From positions 1 through 57,292 of the forward strand of contig CACAXR010000006.1 in assembly GCA_902536555.1 (NCBI GenBank): a stretch of 57,292 nt of DNA. Reading direction: 5' to 3'. Every line of letters starts with the position of its first letter. Position 1 is the first letter of the stretch. Source of the DNA: an uncultured Prochlorococcus sp. (GTDB taxonomy: Bacteria; Cyanobacteriota; Cyanobacteriia; PCC-6307; Cyanobiaceae). The notes under the pieces were generated by a model, which was not told the origin of the DNA, searched no databases, and saw only the letters and a list, made by a program, of their open reading frames with translations. The position numbers and the translations under genes were made by a program. Positions 24,898 through 34,667 of this stretch are shown here, piece by piece.

Positions 24898-27201
24898 ATG
24901 ACCATCAGCCCACCAGAAAGTGGAGAAAAAAACAAAAAAGTTTTGGAAGATCCTGTCAAGGCTGATCCAAGACCTATTGATTTTGCCAAATTAGATAAGC
25001 CAGGATTCTGGTCAAGTAAATTATCTAAAGGTCCGAAAACTACAACTTGGATCTGGAATTTGCATGCTGATGCACATGATTTTGATGTGCATACAGGCGA
25101 TGCTGAAGAAGCAACAAGAAAAATCTTTTCAGCTCATTTTGGACATCTTGCAGTCATTTTTATATGGATGAGCGCTGCATTTTTCCATGGAGCAAGATTT
25201 TCTAATTACTCAGGTTGGTTAGCTGATCCAACTCATGTCAAACCAGGAGCTCAGCAAGTATGGGCAATCGTTGGTCAAGAAATGCTTAATGCTGACCTTG
25301 GTGCTAACTACAACGGTATTCAAATTAGTTCAGGAATATTCCACATGTGGCGAGCATGGGGAATCACTAATGAGAGTGAACTTATGGCTTTAGCAATAGG
25401 TGCTGTAGTAATGGCGGCGCTTATGCTACATGCTGGAATTTTTCATTACCACAAAGCAGCTCCAAAAATGGAGTGGTTTCAAGATATTGAGTCTATGCTT
25501 AACCACCACATAGCTGGTTTAGTAGGTTTAGGATCTTTAGCATGGGCTGGCCATTGTATTCATATCGGAGCTCCTACTGCAGCTCTATTAGATGCAATTG
25601 ATGCAGGCTCTCCTTTAGTTATTAATGGAAAAGAAATAGCAACTATTGCAGATATGCCTATGCCGCACCAACTCTGCGATCCACAAATTATCGGTCAGAT
25701 ATTTCCAGGATTAGCAAGTGGTACAGGTAATTTCTTTAGTTTAAATTGGTTAGCTTTCTCAGACTTCCTTACTTTCAAAGGTGGACTTAACCCTGTGACA
25801 GGAAGCTTGTGGATGACTGATGTTTCACATCATCATTTAGCTTTTGGTGTAATAGCGATAATAGGTGGTCATATGTACAGAACCAACTACGGTATTGGTC
25901 ATAGTATGAAAGAAATATTAGATTCACAACAAGGAGACCCAATATTATTCCCTGCCCCTAAAGGTCATCAAGGTCTTTTTGAGTTCATGGCAGAAAGTAG
26001 ACATGCTCAGCTATCAGTAAACCTAGCGATGCTTGGATCAATAAGCATACTTGTATCTCATCACATGTATGCGATGCCTCCATATCCTTATATAGCTACT
26101 GACTACATGACAGTTCTTGGATTATTTACCCATCACATGTGGATAGGTGGATTATTCATAGTAGGAGCAGGTGCGCATGCTGGAATTGCAATGGTTAGAG
26201 ATTACGATCCGGCAAAACATATTGATAATGTATTAGACAGAATTCTTAAGGCAAGAGATGCTTTAATCAGTCACTTGAACTGGGTTTGTATGTGGTTAGG
26301 ATTCCATAGTTTTGGACTCTATATTCACAACGATACTATGAGAGCTTTGGGTAGACCCCAAGATATGTTTAGTGACTCTGCTATCCAACTTCAGCCAATC
26401 TTTGCTCAATGGGTACAGAGTATTCAAGCATCTGCTGTTGGAACTTCCCTTTTAGCAGGTACTGCAGAAGCTTTACCTCACAAAGCTTTAAGTGAAGTCT
26501 TTAATGGAAGTTTAGTAGAAGTTGGTGGAAAGGTAGCTATAGCGCCAATTCCACTAGGGACAGCTGATTTAATGATTCATCATATTCATGCTTTCCAAAT
26601 CCATGTAACTGTTTTGATACTTCTTAAAGGAGTTCTTTATGCAAGAAGTTCAAGGTTGATTCCTGACAAAGCTTCTTTAGGATTTAGATTCCCTTGTGAT
26701 GGTCCTGGAAGAGGTGGTACATGTCAAGTTTCTTCATGGGATCACGTTTTCTTAGCTCTCTTCTGGATGTATAACTGTTTATCAATAGTTATTTTCCACT
26801 TCTCTTGGAAAATGCAGAGTGATGTTTGGGGACTTACTGGTGGTAATTTTGCACAAAGTTCAATTACTATCAATGGTTGGTTAAGAGATTTCCTCTGGGC
26901 TCAAGCTTCTCAAGTATTAACAAGCTATGGTCAATCAATAAGCATGTACGGTTTGATGTTCTTGGGAGCTCACTTTATATGGGCGTTCAGTTTAATGTTC
27001 CTCTTCAGCGGAAGAGGATATTGGCAAGAATTGTTCGAATCAATTGTTTGGGCACACAATAAACTAAAGGTTGCACCAACTATTCAACCTCGAGCTCTAT
27101 CTATTACTCAGGGACGTGCAGTAGGTGTTACACACTTCCTTGTAGGTGGTATAGCTACCACATGGGCCTTCTTCCATGCTCGCCTTTTCGGGCTGGGCTA
27201 A
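24898..27201 (+). CDS. psaA: Photosystem I P700 chlorophyll a apoprotein A1
   Basis: PsaA forms with PsaB the photosystem I reaction-centre heterodimer that holds P700 and the electron carriers A0, A1 and FX in the thylakoid membrane. The 767-residue protein has about 11 membrane helices and many histidine chlorophyll ligands ([21 protein letters not shown]). The FX cluster loop [12 protein letters not shown] provides Cys600 and Cys609. GAGGTG precedes the ATG. Upstream is a structured leader; psaB follows after 27 bases. Confidence 0.99.
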   Translation: MTISPPESGEKNKKVLEDPVKADPRPIDFAKLDKPGFWSSKLSKGPKTTTWIWNLHADAHDFDVHTGDAEEATRKIFSAHFGHLAVIFIWMSAAFFHGARFSNYSGWLADPTHVKPGAQQVWAIVGQEMLNADLGANYNGIQISSGIFHMWRAWGITNESELMALAIGAVVMAALMLHAGIFHYHKAAPKMEWFQDIESMLNHHIAGLVGLGSLAWAGHCIHIGAPTAALLDAIDAGSPLVINGKEIATIADMPMPHQLCDPQIIGQIFPGLASGTGNFFSLNWLAFSDFLTFKGGLNPVTGSLWMTDVSHHHLAFGVIAIIGGHMYRTNYGIGHSMKEILDSQQGDPILFPAPKGHQGLFEFMAESRHAQLSVNLAMLGSISILVSHHMYAMPPYPYIATDYMTVLGLFTHHMWIGGLFIVGAGAHAGIAMVRDYDPAKHIDNVLDRILKARDALISHLNWVCMWLGFHSFGLYIHNDTMRALGRPQDMFSDSAIQLQPIFAQWVQSIQASAVGTSLLAGTAEALPHKALSEVFNGSLVEVGGKVAIAPIPLGTADLMIHHIHAFQIHVTVLILLKGVLYARSSRLIPDKASLGFRFPCDGPGRGGTCQVSSWDHVFLALFWMYNCLSIVIFHFSWKMQSDVWGLTGGNFAQSSITINGWLRDFLWAQASQVLTSYGQSISMYGLMFLGAHFIWAFSLMFLFSGRGYWQELFESIVWAHNKLKVAPTIQPRALSITQGRAVGVTHFLVGGIATTWAFFHARLFGLG

Positions 27202-27228
27202 TAACCTGAACTTCACCTTTTTAATTCA

Positions 27229-29457
27229 ATGGCAACAAAATTTCCATCATTTAACCAGGGTCTAGCTCAGGACCCCACAACCCGACGAATATGGTACGGA
27301 ATAGCTACCGCTCATGACTTTGAAAGTCATGATGGTATGACCGAAGAAAAACTTTATCAGAAGCTATTCTCTACACATTTTGGACATCTAGCAATAATTG
27401 CTCTCTGGGTAGCCGGTAACTTATTTCATATTGCTTGGCAAGGTAATTTTGAGCAATTTGTACTAGATCCAACTCATGTCCGCCCTATAGCTCATGCTAT
27501 TTGGGACCCTCATTTTGGATCTGGCATAACAGAAGCAATGACACAAGCTGGAGCAAGCGGTCCAGTAAACATCGCTTATTCAGGTCTCTATCATTGGTGG
27601 TACACAATTGGGATGAGAACTAACGAGCAACTCTTCCAAGCTTCAATATTCATGAGTATTTTGGCTTGTTGGACCCTATTCGCTGGTTGGTTACACTTAC
27701 AGCCAAAATTCAGACCTTCTTTAGCTTGGTTTAAAAATGCTGAGTCAAGATTAAATCATCATTTAGCTGTCTTATTTGGTTTTAGTAGTATCGCTTGGAC
27801 AGGCCATTTGGTTCATGTTGCTATACCTGAATCAAGAGGTCAGCATGTAGGTTGGGATAACTGGTTAACAGTGCTTCCTCACCCTGCAGGATTAGCTCCT
27901 TTCTTTACTTTAAACTGGGGAGCTTATGCCCAAAATCCTGATTCTTTAGATCAAGTATTTGGAACAGCTGAAGGAGCTGGAACAGCAATTTTTACTTTCT
28001 TAGGTGGTCTTCATCCTCAAAGTGAAGCATTATGGCTTACCGATATTGCGCATCACCATATTGCCATTGGAACAGTTTTTGTAATTGCTGGTCATATGTA
28101 TAGAAATACTTTTGGTATTGGTCATAGCCTCAAAGAAATTACAGAAGCCCATAATACAAGACATCCTAATGATCCTCATAAAGGTAGTTTTGGAATTAAC
28201 CACGATGGAATATATGAAACTGTAAATAATTCATTACATTTCCAACTTGGATTAGCATTAGCATCCCTTGGTGTAGCAACTTCTCTTGTAGCTCAACACA
28301 TGGGTGCACTTCCTTCTTACGCTTTTATTGCCAGGGACTACACTACACAATCTGCTTTATATAGTCATCATCAGTACATAGCAATGTTCTTGATGGTTGG
28401 TGCATTTGCACACGGAGCTATTTTCTTTGTAAGAGATTATGATCCAGAATTAAATAAAGATAATGTATTGGCAAGAGTTCTTGGAACAAAGGAAGCTTTG
28501 ATAAGCCATCTTAGTTGGGTAACAATGCTGCTTGGATTCCATACTCTAGGAATTTATGTTCATAACGACGTTGTTGTAGCGTTTGGTAATCCTGAAAAGC
28601 AAATTCTAATTGAGCCTGTATTTGCTCAATTTGTTCAAGCTGCTCAAGGTAAAATGATGTACGGCTTTAATGCTTTATTATCTGATCCAACAAGTTCAGC
28701 AAGTCTCGCTGCTAATTCATTGCCAGGTAATCACTACTGGATGGATTTGATCAATAGACAAGATGCATTAAGTGCTTTCTTACCTATCGGTCCTGCAGAT
28801 TTCTTAGTTCACCATGCTATCGCTTTAGGTCTTCATACAACCGCTTTAATACTTATCAAAGGAGCACTTGATGCTAGAGGAACAAAATTAATTCCTGATA
28901 AGAAAGATTTAGGTTATGCATTCCCTTGCGATGGTCCTGGACGTGGAGGTACTTGTGATAGTTCATCTTGGGACGCTATGTACTTAGCTATGTTCTGGGC
29001 ATTAAATTTACTAGCATGGGTAACTTTCTACTGGCATTGGAAACACTTAGCAATTTGGCAGGGTAACGTAGCACAATTTAACGAATCAGGAACTTATCTA
29101 ATGGGTTGGTTCAGAGATTATCTCTGGTTAAACTCTGCTCAACTTATTAATGGATATAATCCATTTGGAGTAAATTCTCTATCTCCTTGGGCTTGGATGT
29201 TCCTGTTCGGTCACTTAGTTTGGGCTACTGGTTTCATGTTCCTAATATCATGGCGTGGTTACTGGCAAGAATTAATTGAAACATTAGTTTGGGCACATCA
29301 GCGTACTCCAATTGCTAACCTTGTTGGCTGGAGAGATAAGCCAGTTGCACTTTCAATTGTTCAAGCTAGATTAGTTGGATTAGCACATTTCACGATTGGA
29401 AACATACTTACATTTGGGGCATTTGTTATAGCATCCACTTCAGGTAAGTTTGGTTAA
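27229..29457 (+). CDS. psaB: Photosystem I P700 chlorophyll a apoprotein A2
   Basis: PsaB is the second reaction-centre subunit, homologous to PsaA. The 742-residue protein starts [20 protein letters not shown], has 11 predicted membrane helices and the matching FX loop [12 protein letters not shown] with Cys567 and Cys576. It is co-transcribed with psaA; no promoter fits in the 27-base gap. A strong intrinsic terminator follows 18 bases after the stop. Confidence 0.99.
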
Positions 29458-29475
29458 ATTTCCCTTAAATAATTT

Positions 29476-29505
29476 AAATCACCACAAACGTGGTGATTTT
29501 TTTTT
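29476..29505 (+). terminator. Intrinsic terminator of psaAB
   Basis: A perfect 10-bp stem, AAATCACCAC with GTGGTGATTT, closes an AAAC loop, and the 3' arm runs into a nine-base T tract (29497-29505). It lies 19 bases after the psaB stop. This is the only classic rho-independent terminator I see in the window. Confidence 0.93.
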
Positions 29506-29561
29506 GTTTAATTTTAATGTTCTAAATTAAGTTAAAATTAGGTAATTATTATTAAATATAA

Positions 29562-30524
29562 ATGTCAGATATAAAACAATTAATTTCTATTATCGTCCCT
29601 GTTTTTAATGAAAGCGAGAGTATTGGTTATTTATTGGATGAAGTTATAAATGTAATGTCTTCTAATAAATTTAATTTTGAATTGATTGTTGTAAATGATG
29701 GTTCTAAAGATAATACTCATCAAGTATTAAAGCAACTAACTCTCAAAATTAAAGAATTGTCAGTAATTTCCCTTCGCAAAAATTATGGTCAAACTGCAGC
29801 AATGTCAGCTGGCTTTGATAATTCTAAGGGCGATATTGTTATTACTTTGGATGGTGATTTACAGAATGATCCAAATGATATTCCATTATTAATTTCAGAA
29901 ATTAATAATGGTTATGATTTGGTTTGTGGCTGGAGGTTTGATAGAAAAGATAAATTAATTAATAGAAAGATACCATCAAAGATAGCGAACAAGTTAATAG
30001 CTCACGTAACAGGTTTGAAGTTACATGACTATGGTTGCTCATTAAAAGCGTTTAGGAAAGAAATAGTAGAAGATATAAAGTTATATGGGGAACTTCATAG
30101 GTTTTTGCCCGTTTTAGCAAATATTGAAGGTGCAAGAATCAAAGAAATTAAAGTAAATCATAGAAGCAGGCAATATGGATCTAGTAAATATGGAATTGAT
30201 AGAACTTTTAGAGTTTTAATGGATTTATTAACTGTTTGGTTTATGACTAAATTTTTGACAAGACCGATGTATGGATTTGGTTTTGTTGGAATTGTAAGTA
30301 TTTTCTTTAGCCTTGCAATAAGTTCGTATTTGATAGTTTTAAAAATAATGGGTGCGGATATTGGAAATCGTCCGTTGCTGATGTTCGCATTAATATTAGG
30401 GATTGCTGGTGTTCAATTATTTAGCTTTGGATTATTGAGCGAACTTTTAATTAGGACATATCATGAAAGTCAAAGTCGTCCAATTTACAGAATTAGATCA
30501 ATAAACAGTGCTAAGCAAAATTGA
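29562..30524 (+). CDS. Family 2 glycosyltransferase, polyprenyl-phosphate type
   Basis: A 320-residue membrane-anchored GT-A glycosyltransferase like GtrB or DPM1, which transfers a sugar from a nucleotide donor to polyprenyl phosphate. The catalytic domain shows SIIVPVFNESESIGYLL, VVNDGSKDNTHQVL and the metal-binding ITLDGDLQNDPNDIP (around residue 98); two membrane helices lie at about 238-262 and 270-292. It may supply lipid-linked sugar for glycan or lipid modification. It stands alone after the psaB terminator. Confidence 0.88.
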   Translation: MSDIKQLISIIVPVFNESESIGYLLDEVINVMSSNKFNFELIVVNDGSKDNTHQVLKQLTLKIKELSVISLRKNYGQTAAMSAGFDNSKGDIVITLDGDLQNDPNDIPLLISEINNGYDLVCGWRFDRKDKLINRKIPSKIANKLIAHVTGLKLHDYGCSLKAFRKEIVEDIKLYGELHRFLPVLANIEGARIKEIKVNHRSRQYGSSKYGIDRTFRVLMDLLTVWFMTKFLTRPMYGFGFVGIVSIFFSLAISSYLIVLKIMGADIGNRPLLMFALILGIAGVQLFSFGLLSELLIRTYHESQSRPIYRIRSINSAKQN

Positions 30525-30528
30525 TTGT

Positions 30529-30921
30529 TTACTTGAACTGTCTTATTAATAAAGCTGAAATTTCAACGACTTCAGGAGAAATATCTCTTAAGCCTTTTCG
30601 TAAAATTGGTAATGTTGATTTATCAGCCAATTCTTCCGCAATTTTTAATGCCTTTAATTTATTTTCTGTATCACCCTGAAAAAGACTAATCATTTTATTT
30701 TTTTGAGAATTTTTATAAAATACTGAGTACCTTTTTTCTTCGTGATTGTATAAATAACTATTTTTTTTAGCTAGGAATTTATTATTACTTTTTTTATTTT
30801 TCTTTAATTTAATAGAATTTAAATTGCTTTTATTTATTAACTTTTTAAAGCTTCTTTTTTTAAAAACTATAAGTAATATTCCTATAAAAATAATAAGCAA
30901 GATTGCGAAAAAATTTAACAT
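30529..30921 (-). CDS. Small membrane-anchored protein, HEAT-like C-terminus
   Basis: I do not recognise this 130-residue protein. It starts with one clear membrane helix (residues 3-20, FFAILLIIFIGILLIVF), followed by a very Lys/Asn/Ser-rich linker to about residue 75. The last 45 residues (ENKLKALKIAEELADKSTLP, then ILRKGLRDISPEVVEISALL) look like one or two HEAT-type helical pairs. It lies between a glycosyltransferase gene, which it faces with four bases between stop codons, and psaI. Confidence 0.6.
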   Translation of the reverse strand: MLNFFAILLIIFIGILLIVFKKRSFKKLINKSNLNSIKLKKNKKSNNKFLAKKNSYLYNHEEKRYSVFYKNSQKNKMISLFQGDTENKLKALKIAEELADKSTLPILRKGLRDISPEVVEISALLIRQFK

Positions 30922-30990
30922 GTAAAAAGTTAATAATTTTTATATCATCCAGTAATAAAATTAACATTATTTCGCTTATAAATACTAAAG

Positions 30991-31010
30991 TGTTTAAAGA
31001 TGTTTAAAGA
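30991..31010 (+). repeat. Tandem 10-mer just upstream of psaI
   Basis: TGTTTAAAGA occurs twice head to tail, ending three bases before the psaI ATG. Its position covers the place where a ribosome binding site would be. It may be incidental in AT-rich DNA or may affect translation. Confidence 0.6.
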
Positions 31011-31013
31011 ACT

Positions 31014-31127
31014 ATGCCATCTGATTTACCAAGTCTTTTACCCTCAATTTTTGTTCCATTAATTGGTATAGCAATGCCTGCTGTTTTTATCGTATTGATT
31101 GGAAGATTAATTACAGCAACTGAATAA
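31014..31127 (+). CDS. psaI: Photosystem I subunit VIII
   Basis: A 37-residue protein, MPSDLPSLLPSIFVPLIGIA followed by MPAVFIVLIGRLITATE: one membrane helix with PxIFVPLIGI and a C-terminal GR, as in picocyanobacterial PsaI. PsaI helps place PsaL and supports photosystem I trimer contacts. It lies 27 bases upstream of psaL, the usual pairing, and probably shares its transcript. Confidence 0.9.
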   Translation: MPSDLPSLLPSIFVPLIGIAMPAVFIVLIGRLITATE

Positions 31128-31154
31128 ATTATCAAACACTAAACTATTAAAAAA

Positions 31155-31754
31155 ATGAGCGACTTTCAAAAATCATTCTCTGAATCAACAAGTTCTATTA
31201 AGTTTGATGAGAAATACATAGATACTTCTGTACAACCAAATGATATTGGCGTAGCAGAACAATGGGCAGTAAAAACAGTTGCTGATCCTTGTGTTGGTAA
31301 TTTAGCTACTCCAGTTAATAGTGGTTATTTTACAAAAGCCTTTATAAATAATTTACCTTTTTACAGAGAAGGTATTTCCCCTAATTTTAGAGGTTTAGAA
31401 ACTGGAGCAGCTTTTGGATATCTTTTATACGGACCTTTTACCATGACTGGTCCATTAAGAAATTCTGAATTTGCTCTAACAGCTGGACTTCTCGCTACTA
31501 TTGGAGCTGTTCATATTTTGACAGCACTTTTTGTTCTATACAATGCACCTGGTAAAGCACCTAATGTTCAACCTCCAGATGCGACTGTTAATAATCCGCC
31601 AAAGGACTTATTTACAAGAGCTGGTTGGGCTGATTTTACAAGTGGTTTTTGGTTAGGAGGCTGTGGAGGAGCTGTTTTTGCTTGGCTACTTGTTGGGACA
31701 TTACACTTAGATACTATAATGCCAATTATTAAAAATATTTGGACTGCTGGGTAA
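31155..31754 (+). CDS. psaL: Photosystem I subunit XI
   Basis: PsaL lies at the centre of photosystem I trimers and binds PsaI. The 199-residue protein has a hydrophilic N-terminus (longer than in freshwater forms), [20 protein letters not shown] around 54-73, [18 protein letters not shown], and about three membrane segments, the last in the Gly-rich [18 protein letters not shown]. Co-directional with psaI. Confidence 0.96.
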   Translation: MSDFQKSFSESTSSIKFDEKYIDTSVQPNDIGVAEQWAVKTVADPCVGNLATPVNSGYFTKAFINNLPFYREGISPNFRGLETGAAFGYLLYGPFTMTGPLRNSEFALTAGLLATIGAVHILTALFVLYNAPGKAPNVQPPDATVNNPPKDLFTRAGWADFTSGFWLGGCGGAVFAWLLVGTLHLDTIMPIIKNIWTAG

Positions 31755-31819
31755 TTCCTAAATAAAAGAATACATAATATTTAAAATTTAATATTAAATT
31801 AAAAGGTGAGCTCTACTTA

Positions 31820-32578
31820 CTAACGTATTGATCTGTCCCATCTATAATTTCTAACAACTCTTCCTGCCGAAATAAGCTTGGATTTATAATGCAATGAGAT
31901 TTTATCATTAGACTGTTTTAGGGTATCTAATCCTATTCCATTTCTACCAAAATCCTTTCCAGAGCTATGGTAATACAAACCGTCTCCTTTATAGATTCCA
32001 ATATGATCACATTTTTCTATATTTCCAAAAAATAAAAGATCGCCAGGTCTTAGAGCTGCATAAGGCTCTTTGAAATAAAAAAGATGTTTACAAAAACTTT
32101 TTATTTGATAAGAGTCTCGAGGTATATGAATGCGATGCTTTAAAAAAGCAGTCTGAATTAAACCGGAACAATCAAAATTGGGTCCTAATGTGCCTCCCCA
32201 AAGGTATTCATTAGTTAACTCAGCTTGATCCTTGATCCATTTTAAAATTGAGGTAATTTTATCTTTTATAAGGAAGTGTTCATTTTTTAAACTGTCAGTT
32301 TTATTGAATTCATATTTTTCAATAATCAATCCATCTAAATTTATCCAACAGATGTAACCATCTTCGTATAGTTGAACTAGTATTCTTGAAAATTTATGGT
32401 TGTTTTGATAAATATTTGGATAAATAAGCCTAAAAATTCTATTTTTAAATATTTCAGTAACTAGTTTATTTTCTGTTTCATTTTGATATCCAGAAATATT
32501 AACTTTTAATTTCCACCAAATAGTTTTTGAAAAATTAGTTTGTTTAAATAGTGAGATAGGATTTTTATAATTTTTCAT
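31820..32578 (-). CDS. NlpC/P60 family cell-wall peptidase
   Basis: A 252-residue protein with a C-terminal NlpC/P60 domain: catalytic cysteine in FDCSGLIQTAF, histidine in CDHIGIYKGDG and a further polar residue in YYHSSG. The N-terminal 90 residues resemble an SH3-like binding region. This family cuts gamma-D-Glu-diamino acid bonds in peptidoglycan. I see no signal peptide, so export is unexplained. Its start codon is only three bases from that of the divergent serine hydrolase gene. Confidence 0.87.
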   Translation of the reverse strand: MKNYKNPISLFKQTNFSKTIWWKLKVNISGYQNETENKLVTEIFKNRIFRLIYPNIYQNNHKFSRILVQLYEDGYICWINLDGLIIEKYEFNKTDSLKNEHFLIKDKITSILKWIKDQAELTNEYLWGGTLGPNFDCSGLIQTAFLKHRIHIPRDSYQIKSFCKHLFYFKEPYAALRPGDLLFFGNIEKCDHIGIYKGDGLYYHSSGKDFGRNGIGLDTLKQSNDKISLHYKSKLISAGRVVRNYRWDRSIR

Positions 32579-32581
32579 ACA

Positions 32582-33484
32582 ATGTCCTTTTACTATTTGA
32601 GTAAAGAGATGGGTCTAGCCCTAAATGATATTTTAGGGAGAGTATGTACTCATGATAAGGATTTTTCAAGAGAAGATATTGCCATAACTTGGATTAATTA
32701 TAAAAGTGAAAATAACAGTGTATTTAAAGGTTTTGGAACTGGTATTAATAATAAAAAAATGGTTTATCCTGCCAGCATAGTCAAGTTGGTTTATGGCCTT
32801 GCTGCATTTTATTGGATTAAAAAAGGAAGTTTATTATTATCAGATCAACTTAATGATGCTGTAAGGAAAATGTTGTCTTTCTCAAGTAATAACGCAACAA
32901 GCTTCTTAATTGATTTACTTACAGGAACAACAAGTGGACCCTGTATTGAAGGGGAATTATGGGAAAATTGGAAATATCAAAGAAGTATAATAAATGATTG
33001 GCTACATGATTTACATTGGGAGGAATTGAGTGGTATTAATTGCTGTCAGAAGACCTGGGATGATGGACCATATGGTCGTGAAAAAGAATTTTATGGGCGT
33101 GATAATAAAAATAGAAATGCTATGAATTCTGATTCAGCTGCAAGAGTTTTAGAGGAAATTATGATTCATATTGATTATCAAAAAAATGACTTAAATTTAC
33201 GAAGTTTTTTAAAAAGAAATTTAAATAAAGTTGTTCTTAAAAACGATTCTCTTAATCAAATAGATGGCTTTTTGGGTGAAGGATTACCAGAAAGCATTAA
33301 TCTTTGGAGTAAAGCAGGCTTAATGTCTGAAGTTAGACATGATTCAGCTTGGTGGACTAATAGTCAATCTTTACATACTTTATTAGTTGTTTTTTGTAAT
33401 GGAGAAAAATATTCTAAAGATACTTCCTTTTTACCATTAATAGCCAAAGAAGTTTACGAATTTAATAAGAGTTATAGTGTATAG
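32582..33484 (+). CDS. Serine hydrolase, class A beta-lactamase-like
   Basis: A 300-residue protein of the beta-lactamase/transpeptidase superfamily. The active-site SxxK is PASIVKLVYGL (Ser65, Lys68), a second motif resembles SDN (SSNNATSFLIDLL), and KAGLMSEVRHDSAW fits the KTG region. It lacks a clear signal peptide. Physiological substrate is unknown; a resistance role should not be assumed. An internal ATG at 32609 (residue 10) is an alternative start that would ease the very tight divergent spacing. Confidence 0.8.
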   Translation: MSFYYLSKEMGLALNDILGRVCTHDKDFSREDIAITWINYKSENNSVFKGFGTGINNKKMVYPASIVKLVYGLAAFYWIKKGSLLLSDQLNDAVRKMLSFSSNNATSFLIDLLTGTTSGPCIEGELWENWKYQRSIINDWLHDLHWEELSGINCCQKTWDDGPYGREKEFYGRDNKNRNAMNSDSAARVLEEIMIHIDYQKNDLNLRSFLKRNLNKVVLKNDSLNQIDGFLGEGLPESINLWSKAGLMSEVRHDSAWWTNSQSLHTLLVVFCNGEKYSKDTSFLPLIAKEVYEFNKSYSV

Positions 33485-33486
33485 GA

Positions 33487-33699
33487 CTAAAGTAAATCGT
33501 CTAAGTAATTAGAATCTAATTCATCAGTATATGCTTCATAAGGTAACATCATTACCTCATTAATATTTAAATCATTCAAAATCCATTCTCTATATTCTGC
33601 TAACAAACTTTTTCTATCTTCATTATCTAATTCATAAATACGCAATGCTGTATCTTTAAAGTTTTCTTTAATTAAATTTTCAATTTCTTTCTTCCTCAT
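33487..33699 (-). CDS. Small acidic protein next to a recombinase-like gene
   Basis: I do not recognise this 70-residue protein. It starts MRKKEIENLIKENFKDTALR and ends in an acidic stretch (DELDSNYLDDLL); it is probably helical and soluble. Its start lies one base after the stop of the upstream recombinase-like gene, so the pair is almost certainly co-transcribed. The 3' end nearly abuts the serine hydrolase stop. Confidence 0.65.
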   Translation of the reverse strand: MRKKEIENLIKENFKDTALRIYELDNEDRKSLLAEYREWILNDLNINEVMMLPYEAYTDELDSNYLDDLL

Positions 33700-33700
33700 T

Positions 33701-34375
33701 TTATGTTAATTCTCCTTCCATAATGACTCTTCTTATTGTTGACAATGCAATTCCTGTTTGAGATCTGATTGATCGATATGAATATCCCTCATTACGTAAT
33801 CTGATTACTAAAGATTCTTTTAAAGGACTTATTTTGGGCCTTCCTCCCAGATTATTCCCAGATAATTTTCTGCGTAATAGTTGTTCTTTTTTTCTTTCAC
33901 CTAGACTTTTGTCTTCTAAATTATCTAATTCATATAAAATCTTAAATATTAAAGAATTTGCTTTAGAGGATTCATTATCAGCAAAAAAGCCAGTCAAAGT
34001 TCGCAATTTAATATCCTTATTAATAAGCTTATTTATTGTCTGCAAACATTCTTTTTTATTTTTGAATGCTCTATCAAGCTGAGTTACTATTAATTGATCG
34101 CCTTTAGATAAGCAATTTATAGCTTGATTGAGTTGGGGTTTAATTTCTTCATCTAAACTTATAAATTCGGAGAAAACTAAACTGCAACCCTCTCCTTTTA
34201 AAATTTTTATTTGCTCTTCTAAATATTCATATTCACTATTAACAGCTCTTGCATAACCTATTGTTTTAGAGTTTTTATATTTTTCAGATAGTAAAAGACG
34301 TTTTCTTTTAAATTTAAAAGCCAATGTTTTATTACATATATTTTTTACTGTATCAATTAATAAATAAAAAAACAC
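33701..34375 (-). CDS. Serine-recombinase-like protein, catalytic residues altered
   Basis: A 224-residue protein with the resolvase fold: IGYARAVNSEYEYLEEQIKI (residues 39-58) and VTQLDRAFKN (97-106), plus a helix-turn-helix at the C-terminus (VIRLRNEGYSYRSIRSQTGI, then LSTIRRVI). Active resolvases read YARVS; here the catalytic serine position after YAR is Val45, with one extra residue before the conserved helix. The LDRLGR motif reads LDRAFK, losing the second arginine. A catalytically inactive, DNA-binding regulator is likely. About 38 extra residues precede the fold. Confidence 0.8.
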   Translation of the reverse strand: MFFYLLIDTVKNICNKTLAFKFKRKRLLLSEKYKNSKTIGYARAVNSEYEYLEEQIKILKGEGCSLVFSEFISLDEEIKPQLNQAINCLSKGDQLIVTQLDRAFKNKKECLQTINKLINKDIKLRTLTGFFADNESSKANSLIFKILYELDNLEDKSLGERKKEQLLRRKLSGNNLGGRPKISPLKESLVIRLRNEGYSYRSIRSQTGIALSTIRRVIMEGELT

Positions 34376-34667
34376 TTATTAGTACAAAAAATAATAATAA
34401 AAACAGCTTTTTATTTATTTTTCATGCTTTTAAAATGTTCTGATATCTGTATTAAAAATAACGTTCTATATTCTGTTCTTTTTTTAGTTGATGGAACAAA
34501 AATATAGTGTAACTTTATATTTAATAAGGATCTTTCAAAATGTCGAAAGATTAATTAAATTCATTTATTTACTTGAGCTGTATTGAGTAGTCTTCAATTT
34601 TTGAGATTATTAATAGTTAATTCAAAATGTTTTTAGTAAAATAAAATAAAGGTTTGAAAAAATTAAT
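34376..34667. other. Gene-free gap with two hairpins before lipA
   Basis: A 292-base intergenic region between the recombinase-like gene and lipA, which diverge. It contains CTATATT-C-TGTTC (34466-34478) pairing with GAACA-AA-AATATAG (34494-34507), and ATCTTTC/GAAAGAT (34530-34536 with 34545-34551). No short gene is evident. It could hold promoters for both genes and possibly a small RNA. Confidence 0.5.

Noticed and set aside
26877-27062. Overlapping frames inside psaA, psaB, tufA, infB and glsF
   Set aside because: They are out-of-frame or antisense readings of highly conserved genes, without ribosome sites or recognisable proteins.
32582-33484. Antibiotic-resistance beta-lactamase
   Set aside because: Only the fold and SxxK-type motifs are visible; no signal peptide or close resemblance to a resistance enzyme can be shown, and core-genome context argues for a housekeeping role.
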